DNA of 64,000 nucleotides from Stagnimonas sp965279705. GTDB lineage: Bacteria > Pseudomonadota > Gammaproteobacteria > Nevskiales > Nevskiaceae. The translations under genes and the position numbers were made by a program. The notes under the pieces were generated by a model. That model did not search any database. It was not told the DNA's origin and worked only from the letters and a program-made list of their open reading frames with translations. Positions 50,779 to 59,456 of the stretch are shown one piece after another; position 1 is the first letter of the stretch; the number at the start of each line of letters is the position of its first letter. The DNA is taken from assembly GCA_965279705.1 (NCBI GenBank), contig OZ257257.1:806001-870000 (forward strand). The letters are read 5' to 3'.

Positions 50779-52458
50779 ATGTCCGAGCCGCTGAACAAAA
50801 ACTCCAAGACCATCACCGCAGGTATCGCCCGCAGCCCCAACCGCGCCATGCTGCGTGCGGTCGGCTTTGGTGATAACGATTTCAACAAGCCCATCGTCGG
50901 TGTCGCCAACGGCCACTCGACCATGAACCCCTGCAATGCGGGCATTCAGCCGCTGGCCGATGCCGCCTGCGCAGCACTCAAGAAAGCCGGCGCGATGCCG
51001 CAGACCTTCGGCTTCCCCACCGTCACCGACGGCATCTCGATGGGCACCGAGGGCATGAAGTTCTCGCTGGTATCGCGCGAAGTCATCGCCGATGCCATTG
51101 AGACGGCGGTGAGCAGCCAGTGCATGGACGGCGTGCTCGTCGTCGGCGGCTGCGACAAGAACATGCCGGGCGCGATGATCGGCATGCTGCGCATGAACCT
51201 GCCGGGCGTGTTCGTCTATGCCGGCACCATCAAGCCCGGCACCTGGAAGGGCGTGGCGCTCACCGTGGTGTCGTCGTTCGAGGCCGTGGGTTCGTTTCAG
51301 GCCGGCAAGATGAGCGAGGAAGACTTTCTCGGCATCGAGAAAAACGCCTGCCCCTCGGTCGGTGCCTGCGGCGGCATGTACACCGCCAACACCATGTCGT
51401 CCTCGTTCGAGGCGCTGGGCATGTCGCTGCTGGGTTCTTCCCAGATGGCCTCACCCGATGCCGAGAAAGCCGACTCTTCCGCCGATAGCGCCCGCGTGCT
51501 GGTCGAGGCGATCAAGAAAGACATCAAGCCGCGTGATGTCGTCACCCGCAAGGCCATCGAGAACGCGATTGCGCTGGTGATGGCCACGGGCGGCTCGACC
51601 AACGCGGTGCTGCACTTCCTCGCCATCGCGCATGCGGCACAGGTACCGTTCGTGCTCGACGATGTCGAGACCATCCGCCTGCGCACGCCGGTGCTGTGCG
51701 ATCTCAAACCCAGCGGCAAGTACGTGGCGGTGGACTTCCACCGCGCCGGCGGCGTGCCGCAGGTGCTGAAAATGCTGCTGGTCAACGGCCTGCTGCACGG
51801 CGATGCGCTGACTATCACGGGTGAAACGATGGCCGAAGCACTCGCCAGCGTGCCGGATGTGCCGCGCAAGGATCAGGACGTGATCCGCCCCTTCGACAAG
51901 CCCATGTATGCGCAGGGCCATCTCGCGGTGCTCAAGGGCAATCTCTCGCCCGAGGGTGCGGTGGCGAAGATCACCGGTCTTAAGAACCCCGTCATTACCG
52001 GCCCCGCTCGTGTGTTCAACAGCGAAGACGAGTGCATGGCCGCGATCATGGCCGACAAGATCCAGCACGGCGACGTGCTGGTGATCCGCTACGAAGGCCC
52101 CAAGGGTGGCCCCGGCATGCGCGAGATGCTGGCACCCACTGCCATGCTGATCGGCAAGGGCTTTGGCGAGACAGTGGGGCTGGTCACTGATGGCCGTTTC
52201 AGCGGCGGCACCTGGGGCATGGTGGTGGGGCATGTATCGCCCGAGGCCTTCGTTGGCGGCACCATTGGCCTGGTGCAGGAGGGCGATAGCATCACCATCG
52301 ACGCCAGGCAGCTGCTGCTGCAATTGAATGTCGATGAGACCACGCTCGCCGCCCGCAAGGCGCAGTGGGTGCAGCCGCCGCTGCGCTACCCGCGCGGTGT
52401 ACTGGGCAAGTTCGCCAAGCTCGTCAGCAGCGCCAGCAAGGGCGCGGTCACCGACTGA
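50779..52458 (+). CDS. ilvD: Dihydroxy-acid dehydratase
   Basis: IlvD dehydrates 2,3-dihydroxy-isovalerate and -methylvalerate to the 2-oxo acids that precede valine and isoleucine; 2-oxoisovalerate also feeds PanB. The 559-residue protein carries the Fe-S cysteine motifs VVGGCDKNMPG and SVGACGGMYTANTM, the ATGGSTNAVLHFLA segment and GPKGGPGMREML ... TDGRFSGG. AGGAAGCC lies just before the ATG. ilvA begins at the far end of the window; the two are not in one operon. Confidence 0.97.
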   Translation: MSEPLNKNSKTITAGIARSPNRAMLRAVGFGDNDFNKPIVGVANGHSTMNPCNAGIQPLADAACAALKKAGAMPQTFGFPTVTDGISMGTEGMKFSLVSREVIADAIETAVSSQCMDGVLVVGGCDKNMPGAMIGMLRMNLPGVFVYAGTIKPGTWKGVALTVVSSFEAVGSFQAGKMSEEDFLGIEKNACPSVGACGGMYTANTMSSSFEALGMSLLGSSQMASPDAEKADSSADSARVLVEAIKKDIKPRDVVTRKAIENAIALVMATGGSTNAVLHFLAIAHAAQVPFVLDDVETIRLRTPVLCDLKPSGKYVAVDFHRAGGVPQVLKMLLVNGLLHGDALTITGETMAEALASVPDVPRKDQDVIRPFDKPMYAQGHLAVLKGNLSPEGAVAKITGLKNPVITGPARVFNSEDECMAAIMADKIQHGDVLVIRYEGPKGGPGMREMLAPTAMLIGKGFGETVGLVTDGRFSGGTWGMVVGHVSPEAFVGGTIGLVQEGDSITIDARQLLLQLNVDETTLAARKAQWVQPPLRYPRGVLGKFAKLVSSASKGAVTD

Positions 52459-52531
52459 CCCGTGTTCATCTTGCGCACGCCTCCTTTTGATAGAAGGGTG
52501 TCTTGCCCACATCAATATCAGGAGCACATCA

Positions 52532-53044
52532 ATGGGTCTGTTTAGCTTTGTGAAATCCATCGGCGAGAAGATCGGCGGCGGCAAGATCGACGCCGCTTCG
52601 CTGAGCGCGCACGTCAAGGCGCTTGGCCTGCCGGTGGAGAAGTTGCTGCTGTCGGTGAGCGAAGACCATGAAACGGTTGATGTGTTCGGCTACGTGGCCG
52701 ATCTGGCGGTGAAGGAAAAGCTCATCCTCGCCATCGGCAACATGGAAGGTGTCGCCAAGGTCAACGATCACATCCGCGTCGGCGCGCCGCCTGAGCCGAC
52801 GCAGATCATGCCGGTTCCGACGACCGTGGCAGAGGCCGTGGCCGCCGAGCCGTCCGCGATTGAAGTGCCGCCCACTTCGCTGTTTTACACAGTCGAGAAG
52901 GGCGACACCCTGAGCAAGATCGCCAAGCAGCAGTACGGCAACGCCAATGACTACAACGCGATTTTCGAGGCCAACCAGCCGATGCTGAAGCACCCCGACA
53001 AGATTTATCCTGGCCAAGTGCTGCGCATACCGCCCAAGGAGTGA
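52532..53044 (+). CDS. BON-LysM protein, Kbp (YgaU)-like
   Basis: The 170-residue protein has an N-terminal BON domain (about 20-95: VSEDHETVDVFGYVADL, KLILAIGNMEGVAKVNDHI), a proline-rich linker, and a C-terminal LysM domain (YTVEKGDTLSKIAKQQYGN ... IYPGQVLRIP). This is the layout of E. coli Kbp, a cytoplasmic potassium-binding protein, and no signal peptide is present, in agreement. CAGGAG precedes the ATG at 52532. It ends at a bidirectional terminator. Confidence 0.9.
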   Translation: MGLFSFVKSIGEKIGGGKIDAASLSAHVKALGLPVEKLLLSVSEDHETVDVFGYVADLAVKEKLILAIGNMEGVAKVNDHIRVGAPPEPTQIMPVPTTVAEAVAAEPSAIEVPPTSLFYTVEKGDTLSKIAKQQYGNANDYNAIFEANQPMLKHPDKIYPGQVLRIPPKE

Positions 53045-53062
53045 GTGGGTCGAAGCCGCATC

Positions 53063-53091
53063 AAAAAAGCCCCGCAGTGCGGGGCTTTTTT
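53063..53091. terminator. Bidirectional terminator
   Basis: AAAAAAGCCCCGC-AGT-GCGGGGCTTTTTT is a perfect hairpin with A and T runs, so it can end both the Kbp-like gene (plus) and the oxygenase operon (minus). Confidence 0.93.
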
Positions 53092-53112
53092 GTGGGTGAG
53101 ATTGTGTGGCGC

Positions 53113-54048
53113 TCAGCGCCCGATCCAGCCGTTGATGGTGAAGCGGCTGTCCAGAAAGGCCCGACTTTCGCAATGCACCATGCACACCTCGTGCATTTCT
53201 TCAGCGGCGAAAAACACGATGCTGTTGTCGGTCGGCTCCACCGTGCGATAGGTGTCGGCCGCGTAGTGATAGCCGTTGTGCACCTTGTGGTCGTACACAC
53301 GTAGCTCGCCGCCGCTGAAGGCCTTGGGCTGGCGGTGAAAGTAGTAGACGAAAGTGAGCACGCGATGGGCGGTGTCGGCCGAGCCGTTGTCGTTGTGCAC
53401 CTTGTAGAAATTGCGGTCGTTGTGGCTGGTCAGCTGTGCCTCGATGGTGCCGTTGACCAGCGGGATTTTCAGCGCCTCGCAGACTGCGGGCATGAGCTGG
53501 CGCACCTTGGTACGCAGCATTTCGTCGAAGGGTGCGAAGTGATACAGCACCGACGACTCGCGGTAGTTGCCGCGCGCGGTCGAGGTGGTGGTGCCAACGA
53601 ATCCGCTCTCGCTGCGGCGCACGAAGTCGAGCAGTTGCGCGTGCTCGTCGGGGCTCAGCACATCCGGCACCTGCGCACAGAACACGGCGCGCACGCCGTT
53701 GGGCTGGCCCGGCGCGGGCACACCTACCGGTGCTTCGACCACCGGTGCGGCCAGCGCGGGCTGCGGAGTGGCGACGGCCTGCACGATGGTCGGCGCATGC
53801 TCGGGTTCGGTCAGCACGCCGACCAGTCGCGAGGCAGCGATGGTGAGCACGACATCCGGCCGCAGCGGCAAATCCAGCAGGCTGCCGCGCGGCAGTTCGC
53901 CCGCGAGTGCTGCCCTGAGCTGGCGATGCAGCTCGCCGTCGGCATCGACGATCAGCGATTCGCCGCTGCCGCCTTCGAGCAGCACCGTGAGCTTGATGCG
54001 CTTGGGCGGGTCGAGCGGTGGGCCGATGGTGATCTTGGGAGTCGGCAT
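53113..54048 (-). CDS. 2OG-Fe(II) oxygenase family protein
   Basis: The 311-residue protein has an N-terminal region of about 140 residues of unknown fold and a C-terminal prolyl-hydroxylase-like oxygenase domain. Its metal triad is visible as His-x-Asp in FYKVHNDNG and the distal histidine in EMHEVCMV; RFTINGW offers the arginine that binds 2-oxoglutarate, and GGELRVYD is a family block. Hydroxylation of a protein or peptide is the likely role. It starts 8 bases after tatD and ends the HTTM/DCC-tatD-oxygenase operon. Confidence 0.83.
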   Translation of the reverse strand: MPTPKITIGPPLDPPKRIKLTVLLEGGSGESLIVDADGELHRQLRAALAGELPRGSLLDLPLRPDVVLTIAASRLVGVLTEPEHAPTIVQAVATPQPALAAPVVEAPVGVPAPGQPNGVRAVFCAQVPDVLSPDEHAQLLDFVRRSESGFVGTTTSTARGNYRESSVLYHFAPFDEMLRTKVRQLMPAVCEALKIPLVNGTIEAQLTSHNDRNFYKVHNDNGSADTAHRVLTFVYYFHRQPKAFSGGELRVYDHKVHNGYHYAADTYRTVEPTDNSIVFFAAEEMHEVCMVHCESRAFLDSRFTINGWIGR

Positions 54049-54055
54049 GGCGGAA

Positions 54056-54886
54056 TCAGTGGGGCACGAGACGGAAGAAGCGTTGCGCGTTCTCGGTAGT
54101 CTGGGCCGCAAGGGCAGATACCGTGACACCGCGCAATTCTGCCAGCGCCGCCGCCACCCAGGGCAGATAGCCGGGCTCGTTGCGGCGGCCATCGATGCCG
54201 GCCTTGTCGCTGTGGATGCTCGAAGGGCGTTGGCCGCGCGGCACGTTGTGCGGCAACAGGTACGGCGCATCGGTTTCGATCAGCAAGCGCGCCGCCGGGA
54301 TATGCGGCGCCACCGCGCGCAGTGCCGCGCCACGCCTGGCATCGCAGACCCAGCCGGTGATGCCGATATAGCAGTCGAGCGCCGCGTAGCTCTGCATGGC
54401 GTCGAGCGTATCGGTGAAGCAATGCACGCAGGCATCGACCAGATCTGCGCGGTAGTCGGTAAGGATGGCGAGGAAGTCTTCATGCGCGCCGCGCTGGTGC
54501 AGGAACACCGGTTTTTTCAAGGCCACCGCCAGTTCCAGCTGGGCGATGAAGACGCGGCGCTGCACATCGCGCGGCGAGAGATCGCGGTGGTAGTCCAGGC
54601 CGCATTCGCCGAGGCTGACCAGCTGCGGCAGCGCGGCCAAGGTGCGGATGAGTGCGGCATCGGCATCGGTCCAGTCCGTCGCGTGGTGCGGGTGCACGCC
54701 GGCGGTGCAGGACAGGCGTGCGGGGTCTGCGGCAGCGAGTGCGGCAACGATTTGATTGGAGGCTCGGCAGGAGCCGGTGAGCACGATGTGCGACACCCCG
54801 GCCGCCCAGGCACGTTCGAGCACGGCAGGGTAGTCGGGCGCGAAGCTCTCGTGCGCGAGGTTCGCGCCAATGTCGATCAGGCTCAC
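54056..54886 (-). CDS. tatD: TatD-family metal-dependent hydrolase
   Basis: The 276-residue enzyme matches TatD in the strict sense: MSLIDIGANLAHESF replaces the HxH N-terminus of YcfH-type homologues, as in E. coli TatD. Further blocks are TAGVHPHHATDW, LGECGLDYHRDLSP, KPVFLHQRGAHEDF, ACVHCFTDT, GITGWVCDARRG and LIETDAPYLLP. TatD has magnesium-dependent 3'-5' DNase activity linked to repair of oxidised DNA. The start overlaps the HTTM gene by 4 bases (ATGA). No tatABC genes are nearby. Confidence 0.92.
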   Translation of the reverse strand: MSLIDIGANLAHESFAPDYPAVLERAWAAGVSHIVLTGSCRASNQIVAALAAADPARLSCTAGVHPHHATDWTDADAALIRTLAALPQLVSLGECGLDYHRDLSPRDVQRRVFIAQLELAVALKKPVFLHQRGAHEDFLAILTDYRADLVDACVHCFTDTLDAMQSYAALDCYIGITGWVCDARRGAALRAVAPHIPAARLLIETDAPYLLPHNVPRGQRPSSIHSDKAGIDGRRNEPGYLPWVAAALAELRGVTVSALAAQTTENAQRFFRLVPH

Positions 54887-56769
54887 GGCGCGGCTTCGGG
54901 CGGGTTGCCGGTGCGAATTTCACTCGCTTTCGGGTCGGCCGCCGGCTCGCGAGTCTGGAAGCACTCGTGTTGCCACAGCACTTGCCGCTCGGTCTGCGCG
55001 ACCTGGCCAGGTGGCGGCGTGCGTTCGACGATGAAGTGCAGCTTGAAGCGCAGCAAGCGCTGGTCGCGATTCTCCACCAGCTTGTCGGCGTTCCAGCTGC
55101 GGCACAGGTATTTGCCGAACCACAGGCGGTGCGGCGCAAACTCGTTTTCCGTCAGCCGCCCGAGGTAGGTATGCCAGCGCAGGTTTTCATGCGTCTGCGA
55201 GAGCTGGTAGGGCTTGTCGAAGCTCACGGGTATAGCGGGTTTCAGCACGTTGATGATCTTGCCGTTGGCCAGTGTGCCTTCGACGACGATCCAGCCATCG
55301 TCCTTGAGCGGGTAGGGGGCAAACATGTTCCAGAGCTGGTCGATACGCAGCAGCTGAAAGCCCGGCGACAGCAGGCGCTGCACGCTGGCAGGCACGGCGT
55401 GGATGGTGCTGAGATTCCAGAGCCCAATCAGCAACAGCGCCGCTGCCGCCAGCTTCTGCCAGCTTGCGCCCAGGTCGAAGCGCACGGCGCGTACGGCCAG
55501 CAAGCCGCTGCTGAGCTTTGCAACCCCGCCGCGATTGCGGCCGACCACATCGTAGGCGGCATCGCCGACGGGCTTGAGCAGGTTGGCGGACAGCGGCCGA
55601 TACAGCCAGGCGAATAGCGGCGATACCCGCAGCAAGGCGACAAATGCCGACCACTTCAGATGTGCGCGGTCTTCATGGTCGATGACCACCCACGACCAAT
55701 GCGCTTCGAGCAGCGCCTTGGCGCGCGGGTGCGGCTGCGCGGGCAACACGGTGGCGGCCTGCAAGCCCAGCAGCGTGCGGATGAGCAGGCTGGTGCGCAG
55801 GCAGAAGCCGCAATCCTGATCGTAATAAATGGTGATCGCGCGCTGCGCCTGTGGCTGCTGCGCGCGCCAGTCCCAGAACCAGCCGCCGAGATAGACCGTG
55901 AGCGATGCGAGGCTGACGAAAGGAAAGTGGCCTAACTCCAGACACAGGAAAAATCCGACATGTAGCGAGGCAAACGCCATCAGCAGCAAGAAGCGCAAGC
56001 CCTGACCGAGCCGCAGGCCGAGCAGCGGTGCGGCCAGGATCAACGGCGGGCCGAGCAGCTCCAGCCACCAGACATAAAACGTCAGCACCTCCAGCAAGCT
56101 GGGGAACTGCAGCAGCCAGGTGCCCAGCGGTGTGGCGTAGCGATCGAGACTGAGCGCGTAGTAGACGGCGGTGTAGTCGGGCCGCCATTCGACGCCACTC
56201 TTTAGGAAGGCGCTGTAGAAATACGTCGACAGCACTTGCAGCATCAGCCCGGCACTGGCCCAGGACAGATGCGCGTTGCGGCGCGGCGGCGGCAGGCTGG
56301 AGAGCGCGGCGTCGAAGCTCCAGCGCGCCGCGATCGGCAGGAAGCAGGCCCAGAACAGCAGGCAGACCATGAGGATGTCGCCGCCGATCAGCACCATCGG
56401 ATTGCGGTTGCAGAGCCAGCCCCACATCAGGAAGCTGACGATGGCGGCGCCCCGCGTGCGCCAGCCGAACAGCAAGGCCGTCGCCGCAAGGCACTGCACG
56501 GCCAGCAGCGTACCGGTGACGCCGGCAGTGCCGTTGATGAAGTACAGCGACAGCCGCCAGGGCGTGTCGTATTGCATCATCCAGGCGCGTGGCATTACCC
56601 CGAAGTCGGTGTACAGCGCCGACAGATCGCCGAAGTGGCGCAGTAGATCAACCAGCAGCACTGCCGCGAGTGCGACCCGAAACAACGCCAGCGTGCGCAG
56701 GTCGATGCCGAACACCGAAGTGAGTCGCGGTGTTGCCGTCAACGATGCCAGTAGGGAGCGCGCGTTCAT
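54883..56769 (-). CDS. HTTM-domain membrane protein fused to a DCC thiol-disulfide domain
   Basis: The 628-residue protein has an N-terminal HTTM domain (about residues 10-300, several transmembrane helices, with the YTDFGVMPRAW motif), the fold shared with vitamin K-dependent gamma-carboxylase. A DCC/DUF393 domain follows, with the DxxCGFC motif (YYDQDCGFCLRTSLLIRTL in part, about residue 315), and further helices after it. Both modules suggest a membrane redox or modifying enzyme of unknown substrate. It leads an operon with tatD and a 2OG oxygenase, each overlapping or within 8 bases. Confidence 0.85.
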   Translation of the reverse strand: MNARSLLASLTATPRLTSVFGIDLRTLALFRVALAAVLLVDLLRHFGDLSALYTDFGVMPRAWMMQYDTPWRLSLYFINGTAGVTGTLLAVQCLAATALLFGWRTRGAAIVSFLMWGWLCNRNPMVLIGGDILMVCLLFWACFLPIAARWSFDAALSSLPPPRRNAHLSWASAGLMLQVLSTYFYSAFLKSGVEWRPDYTAVYYALSLDRYATPLGTWLLQFPSLLEVLTFYVWWLELLGPPLILAAPLLGLRLGQGLRFLLLMAFASLHVGFFLCLELGHFPFVSLASLTVYLGGWFWDWRAQQPQAQRAITIYYDQDCGFCLRTSLLIRTLLGLQAATVLPAQPHPRAKALLEAHWSWVVIDHEDRAHLKWSAFVALLRVSPLFAWLYRPLSANLLKPVGDAAYDVVGRNRGGVAKLSSGLLAVRAVRFDLGASWQKLAAAALLLIGLWNLSTIHAVPASVQRLLSPGFQLLRIDQLWNMFAPYPLKDDGWIVVEGTLANGKIINVLKPAIPVSFDKPYQLSQTHENLRWHTYLGRLTENEFAPHRLWFGKYLCRSWNADKLVENRDQRLLRFKLHFIVERTPPPGQVAQTERQVLWQHECFQTREPAADPKASEIRTGNPPEAAP

Positions 56770-56829
56770 GGTCTGTCGCTGACGATCAAGGGGAGACGTG
56801 CAGGATGCACAAAGTCATCCGCACCAATC

Positions 56830-56853
56830 AAAAGGGGAGCCATGCGGCTCCCC
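56830..56853 (-). terminator. Terminator after the Thr/Gly-repeat protein gene
   Basis: On the minus strand GGGGAGCC-GCAT-GGCTCCCC is followed by TTTT. It lies 20 bases past the stop of the gene starting at 57556. Confidence 0.85.
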
Positions 56854-56872
56854 TCGTGTAATGCCATGTCGA

Positions 56873-57556
56873 TCAACGCGGCGAAAGGTCACCCATCTGA
56901 CCGGTACCGCCATCGAGCCACTCTTGGTACTCCGCAGTGCTGCGCGTGTCACCGAGTATCTGTGCTTCGCTGGCATAACCGCCCAGCAGACCACCGAGCA
57001 AGCCACCCAAGGGTGTTCCCGTTGTAGTGCCGCCGGTCGTTGTGCCGCCGAGCAAGCCGCCAAGCGGGGTGCCGGTGGTAGTGCCACCGGTGGTGGTGCC
57101 ACCCGTGGTGGTACCGCCAGGAGCCGGGTCCGGGCTGTCCTTCTGGTTGACGACTTCAGAAATGCCGTAGCCCACTGCGGCGACACCGACGGCGAGCAGC
57201 GTCCAGTCGACGAAGGTGAAATTGCTGAAGGCGCCGGCTTCGCTGCTGCCGCCTTCACCGCCCTCGGTCTGGGCCAGTCGCACGGTGCGCGCAAAGGGCA
57301 CACCATTGACGCTGGCTTCGCTGAAGCCATAGCGATTGAACTGCATCTGTGCGACGGCAGGGCGGCCGGCGATGCGGCTGGCGTAGCCTTGATCGAGGCG
57401 CATGCCGTAGAAGAACTGGCCCAGCTGCTGACGGCTTTCGCCGAAGCCGAACGAGGCGTAAGCGTGCGCTTCAGGCGCGTCGTTGTTGGGACTCCAGGCA
57501 CCGGCCAGGCCGACACATGTGAGCGAGAGAGCAATACTGAGGGCGGTTTTCCGCAT
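56873..57556 (-). CDS. Membrane-anchored protein with Thr/Gly repeats
   Basis: The 227-residue protein has a signal peptide (about 1-20, ending LAGA), a region of about 95 residues with tyrosine and glycine (YASFGFGESRQQLGQFFYG), a hydrophobic stretch (about 117-136), and a low-complexity part (about 143-192) made of TTTGG and TPLGGLLGG units. The stretch GGTTTGGTTTGTPLGGLLG occurs twice. No family is recognised. It may be an exported surface or periplasmic protein. GGAGAACC precedes the ATG, and a strong terminator follows. Confidence 0.7.
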   Translation of the reverse strand: MRKTALSIALSLTCVGLAGAWSPNNDAPEAHAYASFGFGESRQQLGQFFYGMRLDQGYASRIAGRPAVAQMQFNRYGFSEASVNGVPFARTVRLAQTEGGEGGSSEAGAFSNFTFVDWTLLAVGVAAVGYGISEVVNQKDSPDPAPGGTTTGGTTTGGTTTGTPLGGLLGGTTTGGTTTGTPLGGLLGGLLGGYASEAQILGDTRSTAEYQEWLDGGTGQMGDLSPR

Positions 57557-57720
57557 AGGTTCTCCTAACCTTAGAGTTTTTTCAGATCACGCGGACTCGG
57601 TTTAGCCCCCGCGGTTCGACTATAGAGTTGTCATAGCGAAACTGGCAAGCCATGTCGGATGCTCTCTTCGCCGGTGAAAATAAGACCACTGCCTTTTGCT
57701 CGACTTCTCCCCCAGCCAAC

Positions 57721-58416
57721 ATGTCCAACGTAACTGCCGAGTCTCTGCTTCTACCCGCCGCCGGCACCAGTTGGACCGGCACCCTGAACGGCCCTGCGGG
57801 CCAGATCGAAGTGCAGCTCACTGCGCCGCGCGAGTCAGCCTGGGGCGGCTGCGTCGTCTGCCATCCGCACCCCTTGTATGGCGGTGCGATGAGCAACAAG
57901 GTGGTCTACACGCTGGCGTCGACGGCGGGCAAGGCAGGCCTCGCCACATTGCGTTTCAATTTTCGCGGCGTCGGCAAAAGCACGGGCGTGCACGACGACG
58001 GCGTGGGCGAGACCGACGACACCGTCTGGCTGGCCGCGCAGCTGCGTGCCGCCTTGCCCAGCGGCGCGCCACTGTTGATGGCGGGGTTCTCGTTCGGCGG
58101 CTTCGTCTCGCTCAAGGCCGCACCCAAGGTTGGTGCGGCGGCGCTGATGAGCGTCGCGCCGCCGTTTTCATCCACCCGCGCCATCTATGCCGTGGGTGAC
58201 GGCGCGCCGCCGGCACCGGGCTGCCCGTGGTCGGTGATTCACTCGCGCGACGACGACGTGGTGGCCTACGAAGACAGCTCGGCCGTGCTGGCAACCTACG
58301 ATCCCGCGCCGGAACTCACCACGGTCGATGGCGCAGGGCATTTCTTCCACGGTCGGCTCGCCGAGGTGGAAGCGGTCTTCGCCGCGCTGATTGCCAAAGT
58401 TGCCCCCACACGCTGA
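57721..58416 (+). CDS. Alpha/beta hydrolase of the COG2945 type
   Basis: The protein (231 residues from 57721) matches the COG2945 hydrolase pattern: GPAGQIEVQLTAP, VVCHPHPLYGGAMSNKVVYTLA, TLRFNFRGVGKSTG, GVGETDDT, nucleophile elbow GFSFGG, the DDDVV acid loop and catalytic histidine in GAGHFFHG. The natural substrate is unknown. An upstream in-frame ATG at 57652 would add 23 residues (MSDALFAGENKT...) that do not resemble the family; 57721 gives the usual start, but neither has a strong ribosome-binding site. Confidence 0.85.
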   Translation: MSNVTAESLLLPAAGTSWTGTLNGPAGQIEVQLTAPRESAWGGCVVCHPHPLYGGAMSNKVVYTLASTAGKAGLATLRFNFRGVGKSTGVHDDGVGETDDTVWLAAQLRAALPSGAPLLMAGFSFGGFVSLKAAPKVGAAALMSVAPPFSSTRAIYAVGDGAPPAPGCPWSVIHSRDDDVVAYEDSSAVLATYDPAPELTTVDGAGHFFHGRLAEVEAVFAALIAKVAPTR

Positions 58417-58453
58417 TATCCTCATCCCACAATCACAACGAATGGAGTCCCCC

Positions 58454-59164
58454 ATGCGCATTGCCACCGCTCTCACCCTTGCTCTTGCTGCCGGTGCCGT
58501 CTCGGCGCAGGACTTCGGCTTCACACCCGCCCCGGCGCAGGCCGATTTCGCCAGCGCCTCTAAGGACGTCATTGCCGTCACCAGCTACAAGGCGCTCGGG
58601 CCGTCGGAGGCTGGCGGCGTCACTGGCTTCAGCATCGGTGCTTATGGCTCGTATACCGAAGTGCAGAACAAGGGTGCCTGGCAGCGTCTGGTCGGTGAAG
58701 ACGTCGACGGCGTTGGCCTGGTTGGCGTCAGCGCCCGCAAGGGCCTGCCGTTCGGCATCGATCTAGGCGCCATGTATTCGCAGGTGCCGGGCACCGACGC
58801 CAAGCTCTATGGCGGTGAAGTGCGCTGGGCACCGTTCCCCGGTGGTGTCGCCACGCCAGCTGTTGCTTTCCGCGGCACCTACACCAAGCTGACCGGCGAA
58901 GACGACCTGAAGGCCGATGCGCAGACCGTCGATGTCTCCATCTCCAAGGGTTTCCTGTTCGTCACGCCGTACGCGGGCATCGGATATGTCTGGGGCACGG
59001 TGAACCCGTCCGATAACTTCCCCACCTTGAGCAAGGTCGATGTCGACGAGGCGCGCTTCTTTGCCGGTGCGCGGGTGTCGCTCGGCTTTCTGGAGCTGAC
59101 GCCGGAATACGAGAAGCTGGGCAGCAACGATGTGTTCAACCTGCGCTTGTCGATCGGTTTCTAA
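58454..59164 (+). CDS. Outer-membrane beta-barrel protein
   Basis: The 236-residue protein has a signal peptide (MRIATALTLALAAGAVSA) and then alternating polar/hydrophobic strands (FSIGAYGSYTEV, GLVGVSARKGLPFGIDLGAMYSQ, FLFVTPYAGIGYVWG, RFFAGARVSLGFLELTPEYE). The last residues NLRLSIGF end in phenylalanine, the usual BAM-recognised C-terminus of outer-membrane barrels. The ATG at 58454 opens the signal peptide and has AATGGAG upstream. No family function can be given. It lies 37 bases after the hydrolase gene. Confidence 0.82.
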   Translation: MRIATALTLALAAGAVSAQDFGFTPAPAQADFASASKDVIAVTSYKALGPSEAGGVTGFSIGAYGSYTEVQNKGAWQRLVGEDVDGVGLVGVSARKGLPFGIDLGAMYSQVPGTDAKLYGGEVRWAPFPGGVATPAVAFRGTYTKLTGEDDLKADAQTVDVSISKGFLFVTPYAGIGYVWGTVNPSDNFPTLSKVDVDEARFFAGARVSLGFLELTPEYEKLGSNDVFNLRLSIGF

Positions 59165-59456
59165 GGCCGACCGTACTGCGCCGGAGAACAGTCGGCTGTT
59201 TCAACCGGCGCAGGCCCAAAGATTGCAGGCGGGTTTGGTGAGCATGGTGGTGCGTTGACCACTGCGCCCGTCTGCGATTGTTTGATCGCAGGCGGCGTGT
59301 GCCCAGATCGAGTCCCAGAATGACTGCAAACAATCGTCGATACCGCGATGTTCCGATGGCAAGGCCGTCGCGGTGCGCTGTTTTGCGGCGCCATCCCGGC
59401 CGTTTGCGGCGTGCGGACGATCCACCCCTTTGAGCGCCCAACAGCCAGCAGCAGAC

